From Streptomyces diastaticus subsp. diastaticus (GTDB taxonomy: Bacteria > Actinomycetota > Actinomycetes > Streptomycetales > Streptomycetaceae), in contig NZ_BLLN01000008.1 of NCBI RefSeq assembly GCF_011170125.1, positions 1 through 23,403 of the forward strand: 23,403 bases of DNA. The letters run 5' to 3'. Of this stretch, positions 9,951 to 16,997 are shown in pieces; position 1 is the first letter of the stretch; every line of letters starts with the position of its first letter. The position numbers and the translations under genes are program-made. The notes beneath the pieces were generated by a model, which worked only from the letters and a program-made list of their open reading frames with translations, had not been told where the DNA came from and did not search any database.

Positions 9951-10327
9951 CGGTGCGGTGTGCCCGGGTACCGGGTGGTCCGGGGGGTTGCGGCCGGGCA
10001 CAAGGATAGGGCTCCGGTCGGCCCGGCCCGGTTGCATCACGCGCGTGGCATGATGTGGAGGTTCGGTGAAGCACAGCGATACTCGCAGGTGAGTGGCGAT
10101 CTTGCAGTTCTTTTCGCGGCTCGTGCGGTGGGTGTTGTGCACTCGTTATACCTGCGTCACCTGGAAGGCTGACCTTTCCCGCCATACGGGATGAACCGCT
10201 CCCCGGTGGCCCGGAGAGCGGTCGGAAAGCGGGGGCGGACCGCGTCGATCCGGCCGGCGACCGGCCCGGTCCGGGCGGAACGCGGCCCTCCTCCGCCAGG
10301 CGCCCCGGGCTCGCGCGGCGGTGCCGC
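9951..10327. other. Intergenic region between tRNA and capA-like gene (left copy)
   Basis: 377 bases without a supported gene. It contains the capA-like terminator (10195-10222) and, on the minus strand, the presumed tRNA promoter (ctatccttgt, read on the minus strand at about 10000). The part between is less GC-rich than its surroundings. Confidence 0.6.
10195..10222 (-). terminator. Terminator after capA-like gene (left copy)
   Basis: A 12-bp stem containing one G-U wobble with a four-base loop. Mirror of 13198-13225. Confidence 0.75.
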
Positions 10328-11554
10328 TCAGCGCCCCATCCGCAGGCCGTCCCGGTCCGCGCCCCGGCCCAGTACCGCCTTGCGGACCGCGGCCAGCGCG
10401 GCGGCGTCCTCCGGGTCAAAGGCGGCGGCCTCGGCGGCGCGGGCGAGGTTGACCAGGCGCAGCGGGTCGTTGGCCATCCGGTGCGGGATGAACTCCGCCG
10501 AGGTCACCACCCACATCGGCGCCCGCCTTCCGGGGCGCGGTGAAGGTGAAGCGGGCGGCCGAGCCGAGCTGGCCGCGCGGGTCGGTCATCTCGCCGGCCA
10601 CCTGATCGCCCATGCCGTAGACCACCCAGGTGCCGTTGACCTTCTCGTACGCCTGCGGGACGTGCGCGTGGGTGCCGAGGATCAGGTCGATGTCGCGGCG
10701 GCCGTCGCTGCGGGAGGCGGTGAGCCGCTCGGCGACGGCGCGTTGCTGCCGGTCCGGGGCCTCCTGCCACTCGGTTCCCCAGTGGACGCTGGCGACCACG
10801 ACGTCGGCCCCGGCGGCGCGGGCCGCTCGCGCGTCGGCGACGACCCGGTCCGGGTCGAGTTCGTTGACGAGGAAGGACTTGCCGGGCGGGACCTCCTTGT
10901 TGGTCCAGTGGACGTAGGAGAGGTGGGCGACCCGGGCGTCCCCCGCGCGCAGCAGCAGCGGCCGGTCGCGGTCCTTCGGGGAGCGGGCCGTGCCGGTGTG
11001 CGCGACGTCGGCGCGGTCCAGGGCGTCCGAGGGTCCTGCGGACACCCTCCTCGCCGTCGTCCATGGCGTGGTTGGAGGCGGTCGAGCAGGTGTCGTAACC
11101 GGCGCCGCGGATCGCGCGGGCGATGTGCGGGGGCGTCTTGAACAGCGGGTATCCGGTGAACGGCCCGTCGTCCTCGCCGACGATGGTCTCCAGGTGGCAG
11201 ATGGCCAGGTCGGTGCCGCGGGTGACGGCTCGGGCGCCCGCCAGCAGCGGGCCGAAGTCGTAGCGCCCGTCGTTCTCCGGCGCGAACGGGTCCGGCCCCG
11301 CGTCCCGGTCGGGCACGCCCGAGGCGTCGGCGGCGGCCTGCCGGATCACCGCGTCGTGGGCGAGGATGTCGCCGGTCGCGACCAGGGTGAACCGGTCCGG
11401 CCGCGTCGCCGGGGGAGCGGCGGCGCCCCTCGGCGGCAGGGGCGGCGCGGGCTCGGGGCTCGCGCACCCCGCCGCCAGGGCGCCGAGGGTGAGCGCCGAG
11501 GCGAGGGCCGCGGTGGCGGTGACGGGTCAGGGCGCGGTGGCGTGGTGGGGGCAT
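10328..11554 (-). pseudogene. CapA-family lipoprotein (left copy, frameshifted)
   Basis: Mirror of the intact gene at 11869-13092. Three single-base insertions break it. They are an extra a near 10515 (cacatcgg for cactcgg), an extra g near 11031 (gtccgaggg for gtccaggg) and an extra g near 11517 (ggtggcggt for ggtgcggt). Together they explain its length of 1227 against 1224 bases. The start would be ATG at 11554. Confidence 0.85.
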
Positions 11555-11705
11555 GGCCGGCTCCGTACGTGTGAAGGGTGACACCTCCGGTCGAAGAGAT
11601 GACACCTCCACTCATGTGATGATCCGACCGTGCCGTACGCGTGGGACGCCGGTGTCTCGGCACAACGGAGCAGCGGCGTCACCCGGGAGGCGGGTGAACG
11701 GCGGA

Positions 11706-11717
11706 CCGCGCGGCCGC
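11706..11717. other. Asymmetric centre of the giant palindrome
   Basis: The arms meet at this 12-base spacer (ccgcgcggccgc), which is not itself symmetric about the axis at 11711/11712. The right part of the spacer is an 8-base palindrome, GCGGCCGC (11710-11717). If the four bases ccgc at 11706-11709 were absent, the centre would be a perfect palindrome. Each arm also has a local hairpin close to the axis, with CACCCG at 11680-11685 and CGGGTG at 11691-11696. No linker or adapter-like sequence is visible here. Confidence 0.9.
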
Positions 11718-11813
11718 TCCGCCGTTCACCCGCCTCCCGGGTGACGCCGCTGCTCCGTTGTGCCGAGACACCGGCGTCCCACGCGTACGGCACGGTCGGA
11801 TCATCACATGAGT

Positions 11814-11844
11814 GGAGGTGTCATCTCTTCGACCGGAGGTGTCA
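11814..11844 (+). promoter_or_regulatory. 21-bp-spaced direct repeats upstream of capA-like gene
   Basis: GGAGGTGTCA occurs at 11814-11823 and again at 11835-11844, exactly 21 bases apart, or two helical turns. This is the spacing expected of tandem protein-binding half-sites on one DNA face. Regulatory function is inferred only. Confidence 0.4.
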
Positions 11845-11868
11845 CCCTTCACACGTACGGAGCCGGCC

Positions 11869-13092
11869 ATGCCCCCACCACGCCACCGCGCCCTGACCCG
11901 TCACCGCACCGCGGCCCTCGCCTCGGCGCTCACCCTCGGCGCCCTGGCGGCGGGGTGCGCGAGCCCCGAGCCCGCGCCGCCCCTGCCGCCGAGGGGCGCC
12001 GCCGCTCCCCCGGCGACGCGGCCGGACCGGTTCACCCTGGTCGCGACCGGCGACATCCTCGCCCACGACGCGGTGATCCGGCAGGCCGCCGCCGACGCCT
12101 CGGGCGTGCCCGACCGGGACGCGGGGCCGGACCCGTTCGCGCCGGAGAACGACGGGCGCTACGACTTCGGCCCGCTGCTGGCGGGCGCCCGAGCCGTCAC
12201 CCGCGGCACCGACCTGGCCATCTGCCACCTGGAGACCATCGTCGGCGAGGACGACGGGCCGTTCACCGGATACCCGCTGTTCAAGACGCCCCCGCACATC
12301 GCCCGCGCGATCCGCGGCGCCGGTTACGACACCTGCTCGACCGCCTCCAACCACGCCATGGACGACGGCGAGGAGGGTGTCCGCAGGACCCTGGACGCCC
12401 TGGACCGCGCCGACGTCGCGCACACCGGCACGGCCCGCTCCCCGAAGGACCGCGACCGGCCGCTGCTGCTGCGCGCGGGGGACGCCCGGGTCGCCCACCT
12501 CTCCTACGTCCACTGGACCAACAAGGAGGTCCCGCCCGGCAAGTCCTTCCTCGTCAACGAACTCGACCCGGACCGGGTCGTCGCCGACGCGCGAGCGGCC
12601 CGCGCCGCCGGGGCCGACGTCGTGGTCGCCAGCGTCCACTGGGGAACCGAGTGGCAGGAGGCCCCGGACCGGCAGCAACGCGCCGTCGCCGAGCGGCTCA
12701 CCGCCTCCCGCAGCGACGGCCGCCGCGACATCGACCTGATCCTCGGCACCCACGCGCACGTCCCGCAGGCGTACGAGAAGGTCAACGGCACCTGGGTGGT
12801 CTACGGCATGGGCGATCAGGTGGCCGGCGAGATGACCGACCCGCGCGGCCAGCTCGGCTCGGCCGCCCGCTTCACCTTCACCGCGCCCCGGAAGGCGGGC
12901 GCCGAGTGGGTGGTGACCTCGGCGGAGTTCATCCCGCACCGGATGGCCAACGACCCGCTGCGCCTGGTCAACCTCGCCCGCGCCGCCGAGGCCGCCGCCT
13001 TTGACCCGGAGGACGCCGCCGCGCTGGCCGCGGTCCGCAAGGCGGTACTGGGCCGGGGCGCGGACCGGGACGGCCTGCGGATGGGGCGCTGA
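11869..13092 (+). CDS. CapA-family metallophosphatase-like lipoprotein (intact copy)
   Basis: A 407-residue protein with a lipoprotein signal peptide: basic start, hydrophobic core and lipobox LAAGC with Cys30. The mature part is a PGA_cap/CapA domain related to poly-gamma-glutamate capsule protein CapA (YwtB). It shows the family blocks in order: FTLVATGDILAHD, AICHLETIVG, GYPLFKTPP, STASNHAMDDGEEG, VASVHWGTEWQ, LILGTHAHVPQ and VVYGMGDQVAGE. The His/Asp/Asn residues match the calcineurin-like fold. Start ATG 11869 was chosen because GGAG lies six bases upstream and it gives a clean signal peptide; an in-frame GTG at 11812 would spoil it. No other capsule genes are present, so a polyglutamate role is unproven. 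It stands alone and is followed by a terminator. Its upstream region reaches the palindrome axis 157 bases away. Confidence 0.9.
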   Translation: MPPPRHRALTRHRTAALASALTLGALAAGCASPEPAPPLPPRGAAAPPATRPDRFTLVATGDILAHDAVIRQAAADASGVPDRDAGPDPFAPENDGRYDFGPLLAGARAVTRGTDLAICHLETIVGEDDGPFTGYPLFKTPPHIARAIRGAGYDTCSTASNHAMDDGEEGVRRTLDALDRADVAHTGTARSPKDRDRPLLLRAGDARVAHLSYVHWTNKEVPPGKSFLVNELDPDRVVADARAARAAGADVVVASVHWGTEWQEAPDRQQRAVAERLTASRSDGRRDIDLILGTHAHVPQAYEKVNGTWVVYGMGDQVAGEMTDPRGQLGSAARFTFTAPRKAGAEWVVTSAEFIPHRMANDPLRLVNLARAAEAAAFDPEDAAALAAVRKAVLGRGADRDGLRMGR

Positions 13093-13197
13093 GCGGCACC
13101 GCCGCGCGAGCCCGGGGCGCCTGGCGGAGGAGGGCCGCGTTCCGCCCGGACCGGGCCGGTCGCCGGCCGGATCGACGCGGTCCGCCCCCGCTTTCCG

Positions 13198-13225
13198 ACC
13201 GCTCTCCGGGCCACCGGGGAGCGGT
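13198..13225 (+). terminator. Terminator after capA-like gene
   Basis: ACCGCTCTCCGG pairs with CCGGGGAGCGGT (one G-U wobble) around a four-base loop, 105 bases after the capA-like stop. There is no U-tract. Confidence 0.75.
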
Positions 13226-13411
13226 TCATCCCGTATGGCGGGAAAGGTCAGCCTTCCAGGTGACGCAGGTATAACGAGTGCACAACACCCACCGCACGAG
13301 CCGCGAAAAGAACTGCAAGATCGCCACTCACCTGCGAGTATCGCTGTGCTTCACCGAACCTCCACATCATGCCACGCGCGTGATGCAACCGGGCCGGGCC
13401 GACCGGAGCCC

Positions 13412-13417
13412 TATCCT
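13412..13417 (+). promoter_or_regulatory. Candidate -10 of tRNA-Arg promoter
   Basis: TATCCT fits the actinomycete TANNNT consensus. The surrounding ten bases ctatccttgt also occur inside the palindrome at 20226-20249. Transcription would begin about 45 bases before the mature tRNA. Confidence 0.4.
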
Positions 13418-13469
13418 TGTGCCCGGCCGCAACCCCCCGGACCACCCGGTACCCGGGCACACCGCACCG

Positions 13470-13545
13470 GCCCCCGTAGCTCAGTGGATAGAGCAGGCGC
13501 CTTCTAAGCGCTTGGCCGCAGGTTCGAGTCCTGCCGGGGGCGCCA
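13470..13545 (+). tRNA. tRNA-Arg(TCT)
   Basis: A complete cloverleaf. Acceptor stem GCCCCCG/CGGGGGC is seven perfect pairs, the D arm is GCTC...GAGC, the anticodon stem is GGCGC/GCGCT around CTTCTAA with anticodon TCT, and the T arm is GCAGG TTCGAGT CCTGC. The discriminator is G and the CCA tail is encoded (13543-13545). It reads AGA, a very rare codon in a genome of this GC. It sits alone between the capA-like and trmH-like genes. Confidence 0.96.
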
Positions 13546-13722
13546 GCGGAACATCGTGCGGTGTTCCACGGCCGTCGCCGCCCTGCGCCGATGCCCTCCC
13601 CCGCCTCACCGCCCGCTCCGTGCCGTCCTGCCCCGGGTAGGGTTTCAGCCTCGTCGGTGCGGACCTCGCGGGGCGGCGTGGTGTCGCCCGGTCGTCGTGG
13701 TCGGGTGGGAGTGGGAGTACGG

Positions 13723-14559
13723 ATGGCTGGGGCGCAGCGGGTCACGTCTCGCAATGCCCGGTTCCAGCAGTGGGAGGCGCTGCTGGGGAACCGGAAGAAG
13801 CGCAATCAACTGGGGCGGTTCCTGGTGCAGGGGGTACGGCCGATCTCCTTGGCCGTGGAGTACGGCTGGCCTGTCACCACGTTGTTGTACGACGACAGCC
13901 GGAAGCTGTCCGGCTGGGCGCGGGAGCTGCTGCAAACGGTCCCGGCCGAGCGGGTCGCTCTCGCGCCGGAGCTGCTGGCCGACCTCGGGGAGAAGGCCGA
14001 GGGTGCGCCGGAGGTGGTCGCCGTGGTCGAGCTGCCCGCCGACGACCTGGAGCGGATCGGGACCGGGCCGGACTTCCTGGGGGTCCTCTTCGACCGGCCG
14101 GCCGGCCCGGGCAACATCGGCAGTGTCATCCGGTCGGCGGACGCGTTCGGCGCGCACGGCGTGATCGTCTCCGGGCACGCCGCCGACGTGTACGACCCCA
14201 AGAGCGTACGGGCGACGACCGGCTCGCTGTTCTCCCTGCCGACCGTGCGGGTGCCCTCGCCGGCCGAGGTGATGGCGTGGGTGGAGCGGCGGCGCGCCGC
14301 CGGGTGTCCGCTCGTCCTGGTGGGGACCGACGAGAAGGGCGACGCGGACGTCCACGCGTTCGACTTCACCCAGCCGGTGCTGCTGCTGGTGGGCAACGAG
14401 ACGTCCGGGCTCTCCAGCACCTGGCGCGAGCTGTGCGACGCCACGGTGAGCATCCCGATGGCGGGGGCGGCGAGTTCGCTCAACGCGGCCAACGCGGCGA
14501 CGGCCGTGCTCTACGAGGCTTCGCGGCAGCGGATCACCGCCGGGCGGCGCGGCCGCTGA
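13723..14559 (+). CDS. TrmH/SpoU-family RNA 2'-O-methyltransferase
   Basis: A 278-residue SPOUT enzyme that transfers a methyl group from S-adenosylmethionine to a ribose 2'-OH in tRNA or rRNA. The three SpoU motifs are present. Motif 1 is GNIGSVIRSADAFG around residues 130-143 (Asn and catalytic Arg present). Motif 2 is LLVGNETSGLS near 220-231. Motif 3 is SIPMAGAASSLNAANAAT near 243-260. The N-terminal 100 residues form the usual L30e-like substrate-binding part. ATG 13723 was preferred over an upstream in-frame start at 13561, which would add a Pro/Arg-rich tail coded beside the tRNA. A weak GGGAG-type ribosome site lies before it. The exact target base cannot be told from sequence. A hairpin follows at 14571-14606. 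Confidence 0.92.
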   Translation: MAGAQRVTSRNARFQQWEALLGNRKKRNQLGRFLVQGVRPISLAVEYGWPVTTLLYDDSRKLSGWARELLQTVPAERVALAPELLADLGEKAEGAPEVVAVVELPADDLERIGTGPDFLGVLFDRPAGPGNIGSVIRSADAFGAHGVIVSGHAADVYDPKSVRATTGSLFSLPTVRVPSPAEVMAWVERRRAAGCPLVLVGTDEKGDADVHAFDFTQPVLLLVGNETSGLSSTWRELCDATVSIPMAGAASSLNAANAATAVLYEASRQRITAGRRGR

Positions 14560-14570
14560 CCGGGCCGCTC

Positions 14571-14606
14571 CCCGCCGAGCGCCGCTGCTCAGGGCGGCTC
14601 GGCGGG
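14571..14606 (+). terminator. Hairpin after trmH-like gene
   Basis: CCCGCCGAGC pairs with GCTCGGCGGG (10 bp, 16-base loop), twelve bases after the stop. It abuts the promoter of the next gene, so the two genes are probably transcribed separately. Confidence 0.65.
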
Positions 14607-14609
14607 CAT

Positions 14610-14615
14610 TAGACT
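14610..14615 (+). promoter_or_regulatory. Candidate -10 for leaderless transcript
   Basis: TAGACT lies eight bases before the ATG at 14624, and the intervening bases contain no Shine-Dalgarno. That arrangement would put the transcription start at or next to the ATG. Confidence 0.55.
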
Positions 14616-14623
14616 CGGGTTCC

Positions 14624-14983
14624 ATGTCGAAGACTGACGCACTGCTCGTTGACATCGCCGCGCTGGTGGAGTCCGGGCGCAGCAACCAGATGTCTCTGAC
14701 CGTGGTCACCGGTGGCGCCGTCATCACCGGGCGGCTGGCTCCCGAGGCCGTGTGGCGCGAACGGGTCTCGGAGGTTCTGGCGGACTCGGTCCAGTTGGGC
14801 GCGTTCTCCTCCGTCTTCACCGACGATTCGCGGGAGGACGGTCCTCCCCGGCACCTGCACTTCCACGTGGCGCGCATCCTCCAGGGCACGGTGGGCATCC
14901 CCGAGACCGGCGGCATGTACCGCGTGGCGATCGAGGACGTCAGCGCGTGGACCGTCGGAGACTTCAGCTACTCGGACAACTGA
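14624..14983 (+). CDS. Small GvpU-like protein of unknown function
   Basis: 119 residues, acidic at the C-terminus, with no signal peptide or membrane segment. The central pattern MSLTVVTGGAVITGRLAPEAVW, then HLHFHVARILQG and YRVAIEDVSAWTVGDFS, resembles the layout I recall for the gas-vesicle accessory protein GvpU (hydrophobic strand, GxxIxG, a variable acidic stretch, then two strands with IxxVxxFxxG). No other gas-vesicle gene is in the window, so I treat it only as a family resemblance. It probably has its own promoter (TAGACT at 14610-14615) and a leaderless mRNA, and ends at a strong bidirectional terminator facing the XRE pair. Both arms carry it intact. Confidence 0.75.
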   Translation: MSKTDALLVDIAALVESGRSNQMSLTVVTGGAVITGRLAPEAVWRERVSEVLADSVQLGAFSSVFTDDSREDGPPRHLHFHVARILQGTVGIPETGGMYRVAIEDVSAWTVGDFSYSDN

Positions 14984-15006
14984 CACCCTCCCCCTCTCCT
15001 CACCCC

Positions 15007-15039
15007 GGACCCGGGCGCGTGGACCACGCGCCCGGGTCC
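15007..15039. terminator. Bidirectional terminator between convergent genes
   Basis: A perfect 16-bp stem (15007-15022 with 15024-15039) around one central base lies between the ends of the gvpU-like and XRE-DUF2690 genes. It is 24 bases after one stop and 43 before the other, well placed to end both transcripts. Confidence 0.88.
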
Positions 15040-15081
15040 CGCTGCGCGAGGGCGACGGCGAGCACCCTCGGTCCGGACACC

Positions 15082-15996
15082 TCACGACCGGAAGCAGTGC
15101 CGCTCCTCGCCGTCCGCGCGGACGAGGCAGGCCGTCATGCCCTCGGGTCCGCCCGCGAGCATCGGGGTGGAGAGGTAGTCGAGCGCGTCGTACTTGTCGG
15201 CGACCTCGGCGGACTGGCTCTCCCGGCCCGGACCGGTGATCTCGACGCGGTCCCCGACCGAGCCGAACCGGACGCGTACCCAACTGGCCCGGCAGGAGGG
15301 GCTGTAGCGGATCTCGACCGCCGTCCGTCCGCCGAACCCCTGCTCCGCGACGGTCCGCAGACCGCTGCCGGGGATACCGCACCCCTGCGCCTGCGAGGAC
15401 TTGCCCCGGCACTGTTCGCCCACGCAGCCCGGCCAGAGCCCCTCGTCGGCCGGCTCCTCGCGGGCGCCGCCGAGCAGCAGGGCCCCGGCCACCATGGCGG
15501 CGGTCGCCAGTGCCCCGGCGCCGGTGAGGACGGTCCCCCGGCGGCGATGGAACGGGACGCGCGCGGGGCGGCCGGAGCCCGGTGGGGCGGATAAGGCGCC
15601 GTCGGCCGGGAGCGCGGTGTCGGAGGCGGCCTCTGCGGATGCGTCGTTTCCCGTGCCGGGCGCCGCTTGTCGCCTCGGCCCGGGGATCTCGGGGGCGGCC
15701 GGGGTGGCGGCTCGGGTCGGGGCGGGTGGTTCCGGGGCCGGGCGGGGGTGGCGTCGGGACAGCTCGGCCAGTTCCCGCAGGGCCAGCAGTCGCGCGGGCG
15801 GTTCACCGGCGAGGGCACAGAGTTCGCCGACCAGTTCCGGCGGCGGGATGAGGACGCCGCCGAGATAGCGCTGCCAGGACGACTTGCTGGCGGTGGTGCG
15901 GGCGGCGAGCCCGGCCAGACTCAGTCCGGTGGCGGCGCGCAGGGCGGCCAGCTCGCGGGCGAGGTGGGCGCATTCCAGGGACGGCTCGCCGGTCAC
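15082..15996 (-). CDS. XRE helix-turn-helix protein with membrane anchor and DUF2690 domain (intact copy)
   Basis: 304 residues in three parts. Residues about 8-60 are an XRE/Cro-type helix-turn-helix (LRAATGLSLAGLAARTTASKSSW onward). A Pro/Ala-rich linker follows to about 150. A single membrane segment (TVLTGAGALATAAMVAGALLLGG, about 156-178) leads to an extracytoplasmic C-terminus with six cysteines, including CVGEQC and RYSPSC. That domain matches DUF2690 (YjfA-like), known from secreted actinobacterial proteins. The layout implies DNA binding inside and sensing or binding outside the membrane. The GTG start overlaps the upstream gene's stop (GTGA, 15993-15996), so it is translationally coupled to it. 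Direct DNA binding by the anchored protein is inferred. The left copy is frameshifted. Confidence 0.85.
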   Translation of the reverse strand: MTGEPSLECAHLARELAALRAATGLSLAGLAARTTASKSSWQRYLGGVLIPPPELVGELCALAGEPPARLLALRELAELSRRHPRPAPEPPAPTRAATPAAPEIPGPRRQAAPGTGNDASAEAASDTALPADGALSAPPGSGRPARVPFHRRRGTVLTGAGALATAAMVAGALLLGGAREEPADEGLWPGCVGEQCRGKSSQAQGCGIPGSGLRTVAEQGFGGRTAVEIRYSPSCRASWVRVRFGSVGDRVEITGPGRESQSAEVADKYDALDYLSTPMLAGGPEGMTACLVRADGEERHCFRS

Positions 15997-16997
15997 CGTC
16001 GCAGCACCTCCCAGGTGTGCGGGCCCATGATCCCGTCGACGACCAGCCCTTCCTTGTCCTGAAGGCGTTTGACGGCCCGTTCGGTGGCCGCCCCGTAGGC
16101 CCCGTCGACGCTGCCGATGCGGTACCCGCGGTGTTCCAGCAGGCACTGCGCCTCGACCACGTCCCAGGTGGTGGAGATCTGCTGGAGCAGGGCCTCGGTG
16201 GTGTCGCTGTGCCCCGCGTACAGGCGGCCCTCGAAGCGGTGGATGTCGCACGGGTGGGTGCGGCCCGGCTCGAAGGTGAACTCCTCGGCGGCCACCCGGC
16301 GGTGCTGCTCCTCGTCGGCCTCGGCGGCGCCCGTCCCGGGCAGGACGAGGCCGAAGACGACGGCCAGCGCGCCGGCCACGACGACCAGGGCGGTGCCGGC
16401 GACCAGCAGGCCGCGGCGGGCGGGCCGTCGCGGGGCGGACTTCGCGGGAGCGGCTGAGCCGCCGATGACCACGGTGTCGCCGCGCCCCTGGCCGGCGGGC
16501 TCCTCCGGTACGCCCGGGGCGCCCGGCTCGCCGGGCCCGGCGGCTTCGGCCTCGGGAGCCACCTCGGGGCCGGCAACGTTCCCGGATGCGGTTACGGACG
16601 CGGACGCGGACCCTGCCGGCGCGCGCTTCCCCGGGACCGGCTCCGCGGGCACGTCGGCCCGACCGGCCGCAACGGTGCCCGCCTCCGCCGGCCCAGCGGC
16701 CTTGGCCGGAGCGGTCGCCCTCGGCGGAGGTGCCGTCCAGGTCTGGGCGGCGAGGGTGTGCAGGGCGAGCATGCGGTCCGGGTCGGCGCCCGCGAGGGCG
16801 GCGAGTTCGGCGACGGCGTCGGACGGCGGGAGCTTACGGCCGTTCAGGTACCGCTCCCACGAGGAACGGCTGTAACTCGTCCTCGTGGCCAGGGCCGTGA
16901 AACTGAGCCCGGTGGCGTCCTTGAGCCTCCTCAGCCTGTCCACCAGCCGCCTGGCCTGTGGATCGAGGTGTTCCGGAAGCGTCTTCCACGGCGCCAT
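15993..16997 (-). CDS. XRE helix-turn-helix protein with membrane anchor and peptidoglycan-binding domain (intact copy)
   Basis: 334 residues. Residues about 18-70 form an XRE-type helix-turn-helix (LKDATGLSFTALATRTSYSR, then SSWERYLNGRKLPP) closely parallel to that of the downstream gene. A long Ala/Pro/Glu linker (about 90-190) precedes one membrane segment (LLVAGTALVVVAGALAVVFGLVL). The last 80 residues are a PG_binding_1 domain ending with the typical GYRIGSVDGAYGAATERAVK and VVDGIMGPHTWEVL. The N-terminus is inside and the C-terminus should contact cell wall. A strong ribosome site (gggggagga) precedes ATG 16997. It is first in a two-gene operon with the DUF2690 protein. A wall-responsive regulator is inferred. 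Alternatively the helix-turn-helix could serve protein contacts, as in RodZ. The left copy carries two insertions. Confidence 0.87.
   Translation of the reverse strand: MAPWKTLPEHLDPQARRLVDRLRRLKDATGLSFTALATRTSYSRSSWERYLNGRKLPPSDAVAELAALAGADPDRMLALHTLAAQTWTAPPPRATAPAKAAGPAEAGTVAAGRADVPAEPVPGKRAPAGSASASVTASGNVAGPEVAPEAEAAGPGEPGAPGVPEEPAGQGRGDTVVIGGSAAPAKSAPRRPARRGLLVAGTALVVVAGALAVVFGLVLPGTGAAEADEEQHRRVAAEEFTFEPGRTHPCDIHRFEGRLYAGHSDTTEALLQQISTTWDVVEAQCLLEHRGYRIGSVDGAYGAATERAVKRLQDKEGLVVDGIMGPHTWEVLRR

Larger units (their letters stand above)
1..11705 (+). repeat. Left arm of giant inverted repeat
   Basis: This arm is the reverse complement of 11718-23403 over its whole length. The first bases (tcggctgacc) mirror the last bases (ggtcagccga), and the pairing continues to the centre. 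It is a net 19 bases longer than the right arm when the split is placed at the axis (11711/11712), because of many small indels. Its first 1.2 kb reads cleanly, with intact PadR and HAAS-like genes. About 1.8-2.9 kb is very noisy, with many substitutions and indels against the other arm. From 2.9 kb to the centre there are scattered single-base indels. See the findings for interpretation. Confidence 0.97.
11555..11868. other. Central region: two facing capA-like leaders and the palindrome axis
   Basis: About 157 bases of capA-like upstream DNA on each side of the axis. It holds paired 10-base direct repeats on each side (11579-11588 and 11600-11609; 11814-11823 and 11835-11844) and the local hairpin beside the axis. 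Because the sequence turns back on itself here, whatever truly lies upstream of capA-like in the genome is not in this window. Confidence 0.8.
13093..13469. other. Intergenic region between capA-like gene and tRNA (right copy)
   Basis: 377 bases with no supported gene. It contains the terminator at 13198-13225. From 13230 to 13420 the sequence is AT-richer than its surroundings. TATCCT (13412-13417), about 53 bases before the tRNA, is the best -10 candidate for tRNA transcription; no good -35 box is seen. Confidence 0.55.

Noticed and set aside
11700..11725. Library adapter remnant at the centre
   Set aside because: The 12-base spacer is pure G/C. It shows no resemblance to the T-rich or CT-repeat hairpin adapters I know.
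13470..13545. tRNA as an integration site of a genomic island
   Set aside because: No integrase and no direct repeat of the tRNA 3' end was found nearby. The second tRNA is simply the mirrored copy.
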